A stretch of 25,128 nt of DNA from the NCBI GenBank assembly GCA_016794735.1, contig JAEUJK010000209.1:1-25128 (forward strand), given 5' to 3'. Positions 1-8,205 of this stretch are shown in pieces (positions within the stretch are counted from its first letter, which is position 1; each line of letters begins with the position of its first letter). The DNA comes from Gemmatimonadota bacterium (GTDB taxonomy: Bacteria > Gemmatimonadota > Gemmatimonadetes > Gemmatimonadales > Gemmatimonadaceae). Under the pieces are notes generated by a model. That model did not search any database. It had not been told where the DNA came from and was given only the letters and a program-made list of their open reading frames with translations. A program made the translations under genes and the position numbers.

Positions 1-600
1 CATCACCAGGAGGGGCACCGGATACAGCGCCGTGCCAAGCCCGAGCGGCGCCTTCGCCACGGACGTCAGCGCCGGTGGAACCAGGATGCTCTCGGCCCGG
101 CTGCTCACGAAGGCGATCCCGCGCAGGATCCACATCGTGCCGAGGGTGATGATGAACGGGTGAACGCCGAGCCCGATCACCATCAGTCCGTTGGCGACAC
201 CGCAAGCCAGCCCCACCAGCAGGCAGATCATCAAGCCGGCGAGTACGGACGCCGCCGGGTCCAGTGGCCCGAGCGCGCGCAACGCCATCGCCATCAGTAC
301 GCCGCTCAGCGCGTATACGGCGCCCACCGACAGGTCGATGCCACCCGCGATGATCACCACGGTCGCACCCACGCCCATGATCGCGAACGCACTCGCGTCC
401 GTGGCCATCTGGATAAGGGTGTATCGGTTGAGGAAGTTGTTGACCGTTTCGCCAGTGCGCGGATCGACGTGGGACCCCGCGCTCAGGGTCAGGACCGCGC
501 CAAGCAACAGCAGCACCATGACCAGCCCGAACTGTTGCGAACGCACCGCGGAACGGCCGAGCCGGCTCACGAGCGAAGGGGCGGAGTCGGCTGGGGTCAC
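1..600 (-). CDS. Sugar ABC transporter permease, RbsC/AraH type (3' end outside window)
   Basis: Inner-membrane permease subunit of a sugar ABC importer. The 200 visible residues start at a GTG at 600; an in-frame stop lies a short way upstream with no ATG in between, so this is the earliest usable start. A first hydrophobic segment is near residues 26-44, followed by a stretch containing AGGIDLSVGA, the signature of RbsC/AraH/XylH permeases (BPD_transp_2 family). More hydrophobic helices follow, including HPFIITLGTMWILRG, which is also typical. Family members are about 320-340 residues, so roughly 60% is visible and the reading frame is still open at position 1. It diverges from the isomerase and kinase genes, so a pentose is the likely substrate. 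That is inferred from context, because permeases of this family do not reveal their sugar. The ATPase and binding protein would lie outside the window. Confidence 0.93.
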   Translation of the reverse strand, partial: MTPADSAPSLVSRLGRSAVRSQQFGLVMVLLLLGAVLTLSAGSHVDPRTGETVNNFLNRYTLIQMATDASAFAIMGVGATVVIIAGGIDLSVGAVYALSGVLMAMALRALGPLDPAASVLAGLMICLLVGLACGVANGLMVIGLGVHPFIITLGTMWILRGIAFVSSRAESILVPPALTSVAKAPLGLGTALYPVPLLVM

Positions 601-630
601 GGCGGCTGCTGCATACGAAAGGGTGGCGCA

Positions 631-658
631 AACATACGAGCCCCCGCCGGGGCGTCAA
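631..658 (-). promoter_or_regulatory. Candidate promoter for the ABC permease gene
   Basis: On the minus strand TTGACG (653-658) is followed after 16 bases by TATGTT (631-636), a fair match to the -35/-10 hexamers of the main sigma factor. It would start transcription about 25 bases before the GTG at 600. It sits in the 133-base divergent gap shared with the isomerase gene, where a regulator of both directions could bind. I saw no clear operator palindrome. Promoter consensus in this lineage is not established, so this is tentative. Confidence 0.3.
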
Positions 659-733
659 CGCACGGCGCGTGATATGGCGCCGCCCCGGCCGCGCTGGTAG
701 CGTCTAGCGCGTTCATCACACCTCTCGCATCAC

Positions 734-2227
734 ATGGCCCTGCACAAGATCGTCTCCAATGCCGGTGGCAAGGCGCGCGCGGCACGCGCGCGGCAATCGG
801 TCCGACCCGCTCCCCCGCCAGCACCACGCGTGACGCTCGGGGTCATCGTGGGGAATCGCGGCTTCTTCCCCGGGCACCTCGCCGCCACCGGTCGTGAGGA
901 GATTCTCCGCGCCCTCGCCGAGGAGGGGATCGACGCGGTGATCATCGACGCGAACGCCACCAACCACGGGGCAATCGAAAGCCGCGCCGAGGCACGCGCC
1001 TGCGCCGCCCTCTTTCGCCAGCATCGCGAACGGATCGATGGGGTCGTGGTGACGCTGCCCAACTTTGGTGACGAACGCGCGGTCGCCGACACGTTGCGTC
1101 TCGCCGGGCTCGACGTTCCGGTGCTCGTGCACGCCACGTCGGACGATCCGTCGAAGATGAAGATCGACCATCGTCGCGATGCCTTCTGCGGAAAGATGTC
1201 CGTCTGCAACGTGCTGACGCAGTACGGCATCCGGTACTCCCTCACGACGGAGCATACGCAGCGCGCCGAATCCCCCGGGTTCCGGCGCGACCTGCGGCAG
1301 TTTGCCGCCACGTGTCGTGTGGTGAAGGGACTTCGTGGTGCGCGCATCGGTGCCATCGGGGCGCGTCCCGCCGCCTTCAAGACCGTGCGCTACAGCGAGA
1401 AGATCCTCGAGGCCGCGGGGATCTCGGTCGAGCCGATCGACCTCTCGGAGATTCTGGGGCGCATCGCACGCCTCAAGGACAAGGACGCCGCCGTCCAGCA
1501 GAAACTCGCCGAGATGACCGCGTACGTCGACACGAGCGGCGTGCCCGACGCCGCCCTCCTGAAGATGGCGAAGCTCGGCCTCGTGATGGACCGCTGGATG
1601 CAGGAGGTCGAGGTCACGGTAAGCGCCGTCCAGTGCTGGACCTCGCTCGAGGAGTACTTCGGCGTCGTCCCGTGCACGCTCATGAGCATGATGAGTAACG
1701 CCAACCTGCCGAGTGCGTGCGAGGTGGACGTGATGGGCACCATCAGCATGCTCGCCCTCACCCTCGCCTCCGGCACGCCGGCCGCGTTGCTCGACTGGAA
1801 CAACAACTACGGCGACCATCCGGACAAGGCGGTGTGTTTCCACTGCAGCAACCTGCCGAAGGATTTCTTCGAGGCCCCGGTCATGGACTACCAGGAGATC
1901 ATCGCCGGGACGGTGGGTCGCGAGAACACCTTCGGGACGATCGTCGGCAAGGTGAAGGCGGGCCCGATGTCCTTTGCCCGCTTCTCCACCGATGACCGCA
2001 CGGGCGCGATTCGCGGCTACGTCGGCGAGGGCCAGTTCACGCGCGACAAGCTGTCCACCTTCGGCGGCGCGGGCGTCGTGGAGATCGCCAACCTGCAGCC
2101 CCTGCTGCGCCACATTTGTCGGCAGGGGTTCGAGCACCACGTGGCGGGCACCTTCTCGCATGTGGCGGACGCCGTGCACGAAGCCACGACGCAGTACCTG
2201 GGCTGGGACGTCCTGAGGCACGCCTGA
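734..2227 (+). CDS. L-fucose/L-arabinose isomerase family protein (probable aldose-ketose isomerase)
   Basis: Cytoplasmic Mn-dependent aldose-ketose isomerase of the FucI/AraA fold, 497 residues. The first 30 or so residues are a basic, proline-rich extension; the family core begins near VTLGVIVGNRGFFP, so a GTG about 32 codons in is an alternative start. Candidate metal ligands are Glu330 (CEVDVMG), Asp354 (LLDWNN), His370 (FHCSN) and His468/469 (EHHVAG). The Glu-Asp spacing of 24 equals that of E. coli FucI E337/D361, while the four-ligand layout resembles AraA (E306, E333, H350, H450). The kinase gene follows after one base, and araD lies just beyond. With AraB- and AraD-like neighbours the likely reaction is L-arabinose to L-ribulose, but L-fucose or another sugar remains possible. 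Family call is firm; substrate is inferred. Confidence 0.9.
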   Translation: MALHKIVSNAGGKARAARARQSVRPAPPPAPRVTLGVIVGNRGFFPGHLAATGREEILRALAEEGIDAVIIDANATNHGAIESRAEARACAALFRQHRERIDGVVVTLPNFGDERAVADTLRLAGLDVPVLVHATSDDPSKMKIDHRRDAFCGKMSVCNVLTQYGIRYSLTTEHTQRAESPGFRRDLRQFAATCRVVKGLRGARIGAIGARPAAFKTVRYSEKILEAAGISVEPIDLSEILGRIARLKDKDAAVQQKLAEMTAYVDTSGVPDAALLKMAKLGLVMDRWMQEVEVTVSAVQCWTSLEEYFGVVPCTLMSMMSNANLPSACEVDVMGTISMLALTLASGTPAALLDWNNNYGDHPDKAVCFHCSNLPKDFFEAPVMDYQEIIAGTVGRENTFGTIVGKVKAGPMSFARFSTDDRTGAIRGYVGEGQFTRDKLSTFGGAGVVEIANLQPLLRHICRQGFEHHVAGTFSHVADAVHEATTQYLGWDVLRHA

Positions 2228-2228
2228 G

Positions 2229-3812
2229 ATGACCATCGTTGCCGGCGTGGACTTCGGCACGCAGAGCGTTCGCGTGTCGATCGTGGACCACGTGAAGGGA
2301 GTCATCGGGTTCGGGGTCTCGGAGTACCCGGTCAAGCGTGACCGTGATGATCCCGACTTCGCGACACAGTCGCACGACGACCACATGCGCGCCCTGGTGG
2401 AGGCGATGCACCGTGCGCTTGGGGCCGCCGGGGTGACCGGCCCTGCCATCGCCGCGCTCGCCCTGGACACCACCGGCTCCACGGTGCTCCCCGTGGGCGA
2501 GGGACTCGTCCCGCTCGACGACTACTACCTGTGGTGCGACCATCGCGCCAAGGACGAGGCGGCCCACATCACCGCGGTCGCGCACGCGCGCAAGGAACCG
2601 GCGATCGACTGGTGCGGGGGCGTCTATTCGTCGGAATGGGGCTTCGCCAAGGTGTTGCACTGGTTGCGCACGCACCCGGAGCGACGACATGAGATGGTCA
2701 CCGCGCTCGAACATTGCGACATGGTCGCGGCCGTCTTGTGCGGGGTGACCGATCACCGCCAGGTGCGCCGCAGCGCGTGCGCCATGGGGCACAAGTGGCT
2801 CTGGAACGCATCGCTCGGCGGCTTTCCCTCCGAGGAGTTCTTCGTCGCGGTGGATCCCCTGCTGGCCGGGATGCGCGACAAGCTCTCGAGCCCCATCCTC
2901 ACCTCCAATCACATCGCGGGTCATCTCTGCCCGGCGTGGGCCGAGCGCCTGGGACTGGAGGCCAACATCCCGATCCCTGTCGGCGCATTCGACGCGCACT
3001 GGGACGCGATCGGCGCGGGGATCGCCGAAGGCGACATCGTCAACGTCATCGGCACGGCCACCTGCACCATGGCGGTGGCCGGCAACACCGGCTTGGTGCC
3101 GGGCGTATGCGGGGTCGTGGACGGCTCCATCCACCCATCGATGATCGGGATCGAGGCGGGGCTCTCCGCGTGCGGGTACCTGTTCGAGTCCCTCGCGGCG
3201 CGCACCGGCCAGCGTGTGGGTGACCTCGCGCGAGCCCTGGACACCTATCGCGGCGGGCAGACCGGGTTGCTGCGCCTCACATGGGACAACGGCGATCGGA
3301 CCGTCCTCGTGAACCCCAACCTGGGCGGCGTCACGTTAGGCTGGACGCTCAACTCCACCGCGGCGGATGACCTCTTCTCGGCGATCGAGGGCACCGCCTT
3401 CCACACCCGGATCATCCTCGAGCGCATGCAGGAGCATGGGGTACCGGTGCGTCGCGTGATCCACGGCGGCGGCATTCCGCAGAAGAACGAGGTGCTCAAC
3501 CGCGTGTACGCGAGTGTCCTCAACCTGCCGGTGCTTGTTCCCGAGACACCCATCACATCCTTGGGGTCCGCGATCTTTGCCTTCCTCGCATGCGGGGCGT
3601 TCCCGTCCATCCAGGCCGCGCAGGCCGCGCTCTGCCCGGCGTATCGCGAGATCCCGCCGGATCCGCGGGACGTCGCCACGTATGACCGGTTGTACGCGAT
3701 CTACCGCTCGCTCTACTTCGCGATGGGCGTGCCGGACGCACCGCCGATCGCCGTCGGACAGGTCCTGCCGGAGATCCGGCGCATTGCGGCCGAGGTGCGC
3801 GGGCGTCGTTAG
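2229..3812 (+). CDS. araB: FGGY-family carbohydrate kinase, probable L-ribulokinase
   Basis: Cytoplasmic ATP-dependent sugar kinase of 527 residues, in the size range of ribulokinases. The N-terminal phosphate-binding motif is DFGTQSVRVSIVD (residues 8-20). The putative catalytic base is Asp255 in GAFDAHWDAIG, in the position of the ribulokinase VDAH motif. NVIGTATCTM follows, similar to the MGTSTC segment of ribulokinases. The C-terminal FGGY-type motif is GGGIPQKNEVLNRVYA. The ATG comes one base after the isomerase stop, so the two are co-transcribed. The best role is L-ribulose to L-ribulose-5-phosphate, the substrate of the AraD encoded next door; a xylulokinase-like or other ketose specificity is not excluded. 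Leu370 uses the rare codon TTA inside CGTTAGGC, and the stop codon lies in another copy. The stop overlaps that of araD on the other strand. Confidence 0.88.
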   Translation: MTIVAGVDFGTQSVRVSIVDHVKGVIGFGVSEYPVKRDRDDPDFATQSHDDHMRALVEAMHRALGAAGVTGPAIAALALDTTGSTVLPVGEGLVPLDDYYLWCDHRAKDEAAHITAVAHARKEPAIDWCGGVYSSEWGFAKVLHWLRTHPERRHEMVTALEHCDMVAAVLCGVTDHRQVRRSACAMGHKWLWNASLGGFPSEEFFVAVDPLLAGMRDKLSSPILTSNHIAGHLCPAWAERLGLEANIPIPVGAFDAHWDAIGAGIAEGDIVNVIGTATCTMAVAGNTGLVPGVCGVVDGSIHPSMIGIEAGLSACGYLFESLAARTGQRVGDLARALDTYRGGQTGLLRLTWDNGDRTVLVNPNLGGVTLGWTLNSTAADDLFSAIEGTAFHTRIILERMQEHGVPVRRVIHGGGIPQKNEVLNRVYASVLNLPVLVPETPITSLGSAIFAFLACGAFPSIQAAQAALCPAYREIPPDPRDVATYDRLYAIYRSLYFAMGVPDAPPIAVGQVLPEIRRIAAEVRGRR

Positions 3813-4540
3813 GCTTTCTTCTGCCCGTAGTACGCCTGCGCGCCGTGCTTGCGCAGGTAGTGCTTGTCGCGGACGTGCCGGGCGATCGGGCGCACCCCCG
3901 GCGCGATGGCCAGGGTGTGATACGCTATCGAGGCGACCTCCTCGAGGTACGCGCTGTGATCCACCGCGTCCCCGACCGTTGCCCCCCACGTGATCGGGGC
4001 GTGGTTGGCGACGAGCACCGCGGGCACCGCCATTGGGTCCAACGAACGAAAGCGCCGGATGATCGCCAATCCCGTCTCGAGCTCATAGTCGCCGGCCACC
4101 GCGCGCGCCGAGAGCGGGCGCGTGCACGGCACCTCGCCATGGAAGTAGTCGGCGTGCGTCGTGCCGAGGCACGGGATCCCCCGGCAGGCCTGCGCAAATG
4201 CGGTGGCGAACAGCGAATGCGTGTGCGCCACGCCACCAAGCGCGGGAAAGGCGCGGAACAACGCGGCATGGGTCGGCAGGTCCGACGATGGGCGCAACGA
4301 TCCCTCCACGACCTGCCCTTCCAACGTGGTCACGACCATTTGCGCCGGCCGCAGCCGTGCGTACGGCACCCCACTGGGCTTGATCACGATCAGCCCGCGC
4401 TCCCGATCCACCGCACTCGCATTGCCAAAGGTGAACCGCGCCAGCCCGCGCTCGAACAGGGCGACATTCGCGGCACACACCGCCTCGCGTAACGCGCGGA
4501 GCCCTCTGCTCCCCCGCACTCCGGATCTCCGCGTCGTCAT
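3809..4540 (-). CDS. araD: L-ribulose-5-phosphate 4-epimerase (class II aldolase family)
   Basis: Converts L-ribulose-5-phosphate to D-xylulose-5-phosphate, feeding the pentose phosphate pathway. The protein has 243 residues (E. coli AraD 231). Visible family features are the substrate segment TFGNASAVDRERGLIVIKPSG, the zinc ligands in GGVAHTHS, a third zinc histidine in LVANHAPITWG, and the C-terminal HGAQAYYGQ, which matches the AraD end with its catalytic tyrosine and separates it from fuculose aldolases. The start codon overlaps the stop of the upstream glycosidase-like gene (ATGA, 4537-4540), implying translational coupling. The gene runs toward the kinase gene, and the two stop codons overlap over 3809-3812. 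Isomerase, kinase and epimerase together form a complete AraA-B-D route. Confidence 0.93.
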   Translation of the reverse strand: MTTRRSGVRGSRGLRALREAVCAANVALFERGLARFTFGNASAVDRERGLIVIKPSGVPYARLRPAQMVVTTLEGQVVEGSLRPSSDLPTHAALFRAFPALGGVAHTHSLFATAFAQACRGIPCLGTTHADYFHGEVPCTRPLSARAVAGDYELETGLAIIRRFRSLDPMAVPAVLVANHAPITWGATVGDAVDHSAYLEEVASIAYHTLAIAPGVRPIARHVRDKHYLRKHGAQAYYGQKKA

Positions 4541-6354
4541 GCGATCCCCGCCCGCACCTTGGCGGCCGCGATGATCGCCGCCATCGTCTCGCGATGCCGC
4601 GTGAAAGTGTCGTCGACCACCTGCAGTGTCGGGATCGTCGTGGGATTGAGGCCGAGGGTGTCGGTGCGGAAGGTGGAGAAACCCCACTCGTGGACGCCGG
4701 TGCTCCCGCGGCCCGCGGCAGGTGCGCTCAAGTGGGAGAAGAAGCGCGAGTACTTGCGCCAGAGCGGCCCGTTGCCGGCATGGTACACGCCAATGAATTC
4801 GTGTTGGGCGTCGTATGGCATCTCGCCCACGCCGTACACCCGCGGGTACTTCTCGCGCAGGTTGTGGATGAGGCGTCGCGTTCCCTCGTGCATGTCGCCC
4901 GTCGTGCTGTTCACGTGGCCGCCGACGATGTCGAGGAAGTACGCGTCCACGTCGAACCGCTCGATCATGTCCGCGATGCGCCCCTCGAGGTAGGTGCGCC
5001 ACTTGTCCTCACCCACGTTCATGTAGGTGAGCCAGCCATCCTGGTGCCGATCGTTGTTCCAGTCGACCCAGTCGAGGTTGTAGGTGTTCCCGTCGATCTT
5101 GCGCGTCTCGCCGCTGGCGACCCGTGCATAGATCGGCTGCTTGCGGTTTGCCGAGTTGGTGCCGTACATCGGCATCATGCGAAAGCCCAGGCGCCGGGCC
5201 TCGGTGATCAGCGTGCGCAGCCCCGCCTCGCCACCCATGCGCGCCGGCACCTGGTAGTTGGGATAGTCCCAGTAGTAGCGCCCGTCCCACGCGGCCAGGA
5301 ACACGAGCACGCGCGACGCCGGGATCTGCGTGGCCATCCACCGCAGGATCGCCAGCTGCTGCGCATAGTCGTTGAAGATGAACCCGGTGTAGTGCATGCC
5401 GTGGAGCGTCGTGACGAGGGCTACGTCGCGCATCCACGTCGGCACGTCGGTGCGCGACTCCCACGTGGGCAGGTTGAAGGCGCGCTCGATGTGCTGCATG
5501 TGGCGCCCGATGGCCTCGTCGAGCGTGGCCGTGTGCCCCAGCTCCCACGTCGGGACGACGACGCGTGTATCGTTGCGCCAGGCATCGTGTTCGTACACCG
5601 CCTCCGTGCGATACGCCCGCTCCCCGGCCTGGAAGTAGTACCGCTTGGGCCGCACACGGGTATCGCGGGTCGTGAGGTACAGGTGGTCGTTGTCCGACAC
5701 CTGCACCACGGCCAGCGGCGTCGTCATGCTGCGCGGCACCTGCGCCCCATGCAGGTCACCGGCGCCAAAGGTGTAACCCGCCAGCACATCGTCATCGCGC
5801 GCATCGAACAACGCGCCGCCCCCTAGGGAGATCTTCCCGCGCGGCACGTCGCGAATGACCGTCGTCACGGACTTGATGGGACGCGACATCTCCGCCGTGA
5901 TGTCCCACGTGATCGAACGCCCCGTGCGCTGGAAGCGTACCGAGACCCTCCCCGGGACCTTCTCCTGGCCACCGGCCCAGGTGAGGCCGGTGCACGTGAG
6001 CTCGAGGGCGTCCGCGTTCCCCGTCGCGCGCATCATGGCGCGATCCATCGCGTAGACGTTCTCCTCGGTGAAGAGCAGGACGCTGAAGCGATGGTCCCCG
6101 AAGACCACCCCGGGTTCGGGGAAGTCGAACGAGAACTTCATCAGCGAGTCACCGCGCGCCGGCGTGAACACGTCGCTGGTGGAGGTCAGCTCGACGATGT
6201 CCCCGGGCGCGAACAACGCGCGAACCGGCAACGGCGACGGCACGGGGCCCGGCGGCGTGGCCGTCGCGCCATCTGCGACGACCGGGACGAGGGCACCCGC
6301 ACTGGCGGCCCCCACGGTCTTGATCCAATCACGGCGGGAGAACGGCTCGACCAT
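4537..6354 (-). CDS. Tat-exported glycoside-hydrolase-like protein (resembles DUF6259)
   Basis: Predicted exported protein of 605 residues. Starting at the ATG at 6354 gives a Tat signal, SRRDWIKTVGAASAGALVP, near residues 5-23; an upstream in-frame ATG would bury it. The first 250 or so residues look beta-rich. The rest resembles a glycosidase barrel: ILRWMATQIPASRVLVFLAAW, DGRYYWDYPNY, a segment ending FRMMPMYGTNS, and DAYFLDIVGGH, where the aspartate sits like a barrel nucleophile in GH31/GH36-like enzymes. The pattern recalls the DUF6259 family, whose substrates I cannot name. It is coupled to araD by an ATGA overlap, suggesting it releases the pentose (for example from arabinan or arabinosides) outside the cytoplasm. 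Catalytic activity and substrate are inferred; family assignment is from memory. Confidence 0.72.
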   Translation of the reverse strand: MVEPFSRRDWIKTVGAASAGALVPVVADGATATPPGPVPSPLPVRALFAPGDIVELTSTSDVFTPARGDSLMKFSFDFPEPGVVFGDHRFSVLLFTEENVYAMDRAMMRATGNADALELTCTGLTWAGGQEKVPGRVSVRFQRTGRSITWDITAEMSRPIKSVTTVIRDVPRGKISLGGGALFDARDDDVLAGYTFGAGDLHGAQVPRSMTTPLAVVQVSDNDHLYLTTRDTRVRPKRYYFQAGERAYRTEAVYEHDAWRNDTRVVVPTWELGHTATLDEAIGRHMQHIERAFNLPTWESRTDVPTWMRDVALVTTLHGMHYTGFIFNDYAQQLAILRWMATQIPASRVLVFLAAWDGRYYWDYPNYQVPARMGGEAGLRTLITEARRLGFRMMPMYGTNSANRKQPIYARVASGETRKIDGNTYNLDWVDWNNDRHQDGWLTYMNVGEDKWRTYLEGRIADMIERFDVDAYFLDIVGGHVNSTTGDMHEGTRRLIHNLREKYPRVYGVGEMPYDAQHEFIGVYHAGNGPLWRKYSRFFSHLSAPAAGRGSTGVHEWGFSTFRTDTLGLNPTTIPTLQVVDDTFTRHRETMAAIIAAAKVRAGIA

Positions 6355-6559
6355 GGCTGCGCGCGATTCAAGGAAGCGGAAAAGATCACGCCCTGCGCCG
6401 AAGGTGTCGAGGTCGTGGTGGCGCCTCGCGGGGCGCATGGCAGTGACCCTGGGTCGTGCGGCTGGCCGTGGCGCCACGGCTCGCGGCGGGCCGCCGGATT
6501 GTCTCCGACCATCGATGTGTGCTAACGTTGGCGCTCAAACTCTCTGTGGCAGGAGTCAG

Positions 6560-6949
6560 ATGCATCGATGGAGTCGCGTTGTGCTCGTGGTCGCGATGAC
6601 GGCCTGTGCGAGTGCTGGATCAGGCACCACGGCAGGTGGAGCCGCCCGGCGCAGCATGAGCGTCATCACCGCGGAGGAGATCGCCGAGAACCCCGGCATC
6701 CTCAGTGCCTATGACCTCATCTCCCGACTGCGACCGAACTACCTGCGGGGCACCGCCGAGATCACCGGATCGCAGTCGATCCAGGTCCGAGTCGACAACG
6801 GACCCCAGCGCGAGGTCGGCGACCTTCGCAGCATCGACGTGCGACAGGTACAGGAAATCAGGTACTACACGCCGCAGGAGGCCAACGTCCGATTCGGCGT
6901 CGACACCAACGTTCCCGTCGTCGCCATCACCATGAAGCGGTTGAAGTAG
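6560..6949 (+). CDS. Small lipoprotein resembling a stand-alone TonB-receptor plug domain
   Basis: Predicted lipoprotein of 129 residues. The ATG at 6560 follows AGGAG (6551-6555). A short hydrophobic signal ends in VAMTAC, with Cys16 as likely lipidation site. The mature part reads like the core of a TonB plug or secretin-like fold: VITAEEIAENPG, AYDLISRLRPNYL, QVRVDNGPQREVGDLRSIDV, then VQEIRYYTPQEANVRFG, and an end VVAITMKR. In TonB-dependent receptors the same order (start helix, a short conserved-name strand, 'xxIExIEVLrGPxAA..YG', 'ggVInItTK') forms the plug, yet no barrel follows here. I recall similar small proteins in this group of bacteria, without known function. It diverges from the glycosidase-like gene and precedes the peroxidase gene by 65 bases. 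Confidence 0.75.
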   Translation: MHRWSRVVLVVAMTACASAGSGTTAGGAARRSMSVITAEEIAENPGILSAYDLISRLRPNYLRGTAEITGSQSIQVRVDNGPQREVGDLRSIDVRQVQEIRYYTPQEANVRFGVDTNVPVVAITMKRLK

Positions 6950-7014
6950 CCCCCTCGGCCACCTTGCCCGCACGACGAGGCACACAGGGCCGCCGGGCGG
7001 GTAGATTGCGCGGC

Positions 7015-8199
7015 ATGTCCCCCAGGCTCGAGACTCGAGGAGCCAGCGGCTCCACCACCCGCAGGTATCGGGCGTTCCTGGCCGTCGTGATTGCAGGCGC
7101 GATGGCCTGCGCGGGCGACGGCCACCTGGTGCTCGACCCGCTCTCCGGCGACCCGGCCCACTTCACGTGGACCCTGCCGGCGGGGTTCGCCCCGCCGCCG
7201 GTGCCCATCTCCAACCCGATGTCGGCGGCAAAGGTGGAGCTGGGGCGCCGCCTCTTCTACGACACGCGCCTCTCCGGCAATCGGGCGTTTGCCTGCTCGT
7301 CGTGCCATCGGCAGGAGTTCGCCTTCTCCGACGCCAAGAACATCCCGCTGGGATCCACCGGCCAGGCCCACACGCGCAACTCGATGGGACTCACCAACGT
7401 GGCCTACCAGCGCAACTTCGGCTGGGCCGGCCCTGCAACCATCTCCCTCGAGACGCAGGCGCTCATCCCGGAGCTGGGTGAAGTCCCCGTGGAACTGGGC
7501 ATCAAGGATCGGGAAACCGAGGTGCTCACGCGGCTGCGCGCCGAACCCGTGTACCAGTCCCTCTTCCCGAAATCGTTCGGCGCCACACCCGACCCGTTCA
7601 CGCTCGCCAACGTCAATCGAGCGATCGCCGCCTTCGAGCGCATCCTCGTCTCGGGCAACGCGCCGATCGATCGGTTCAATCGCGGCGATACCCTCGCGCT
7701 GAGCGCGGCCGCGCGTCGAGGCCGTGGTGTGTTCAACAACCTGCGCTGCACGCGATGCCACGGCGGCCGCGACTTCTCCATCGCGTTCGAACCGGGAACC
7801 CCGGTCGGCGACGAGTTCGTGAACACCGGGCTCTACAACATCGGCGGCACCGGGGCCTATCCCACGCGCAACGGCGGGTTGTTCGAGACCACCCACGCCC
7901 CCGCCGACATGGGACGCATGAAGATCCCCACGCTGCGCAACGTTGCCGTCTCGTTCCCCTATGGCCACGACGGCAGCGTCGGCTCACTCGAGGACGTGAT
8001 TGACAACTATGCGCGCGGCGGCCGCCTCATCACGGTCGGGCCGAATGCGGGCGACGGACAGCTCAATCCGTTCAAGGATCGCCGCATTTCCGCATTTAGC
8101 ATCACGCCGCAGGGCCGCGCGGACCTGGTCGCCTTTCTCCAGGCCCTCACGGACTCCTCGTTCCTCACCGACCGCCGGTTCTCCAACCCCTGGCGGTAG
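7015..8199 (+). CDS. Di-haem cytochrome c peroxidase family lipoprotein (CcpA/MauG-like)
   Basis: Periplasmic, probably lipid-anchored, c-type cytochrome of 394 residues. The ATG at 7015 is preferred over an upstream TTG because it places the signal (FLAVVIAGAMAC) near the N-terminus, with a lipobox cysteine. Two haem-binding CxxCH motifs are visible: CSSCH at 94-98 and CTRCH at 245-249. Family hallmarks include ELGRRLFYDTRLSGN before the first haem, QALIPELGEVP, and MKIPTLRNVAVSFPYGHDGS followed by LEDVIDNYARGG, which supply the axial ligand region of the peroxidase haem. Such enzymes reduce hydrogen peroxide with electrons from small cytochromes; MauG relatives instead oxidise protein side chains. 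The gene ends six bases from the convergent TonB receptor stop, with no hairpin between. Confidence 0.93.
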   Translation: MSPRLETRGASGSTTRRYRAFLAVVIAGAMACAGDGHLVLDPLSGDPAHFTWTLPAGFAPPPVPISNPMSAAKVELGRRLFYDTRLSGNRAFACSSCHRQEFAFSDAKNIPLGSTGQAHTRNSMGLTNVAYQRNFGWAGPATISLETQALIPELGEVPVELGIKDRETEVLTRLRAEPVYQSLFPKSFGATPDPFTLANVNRAIAAFERILVSGNAPIDRFNRGDTLALSAAARRGRGVFNNLRCTRCHGGRDFSIAFEPGTPVGDEFVNTGLYNIGGTGAYPTRNGGLFETTHAPADMGRMKIPTLRNVAVSFPYGHDGSVGSLEDVIDNYARGGRLITVGPNAGDGQLNPFKDRRISAFSITPQGRADLVAFLQALTDSSFLTDRRFSNPWR

Positions 8200-8205
8200 G
8201 CCCGC

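Noticed and set aside
716..2482. Long minus-strand open frame of 588 codons across the isomerase gene
   Set aside because: It mirrors the plus-strand isomerase and kinase, has no family resemblance and arises from high G+C third positions.
6355..6477. Upstream ATG for the glycosidase-like gene
   Set aside because: It would place 41 extra residues ahead of the twin-arginine signal; the ATG at 6354 puts the signal at the N-terminus.
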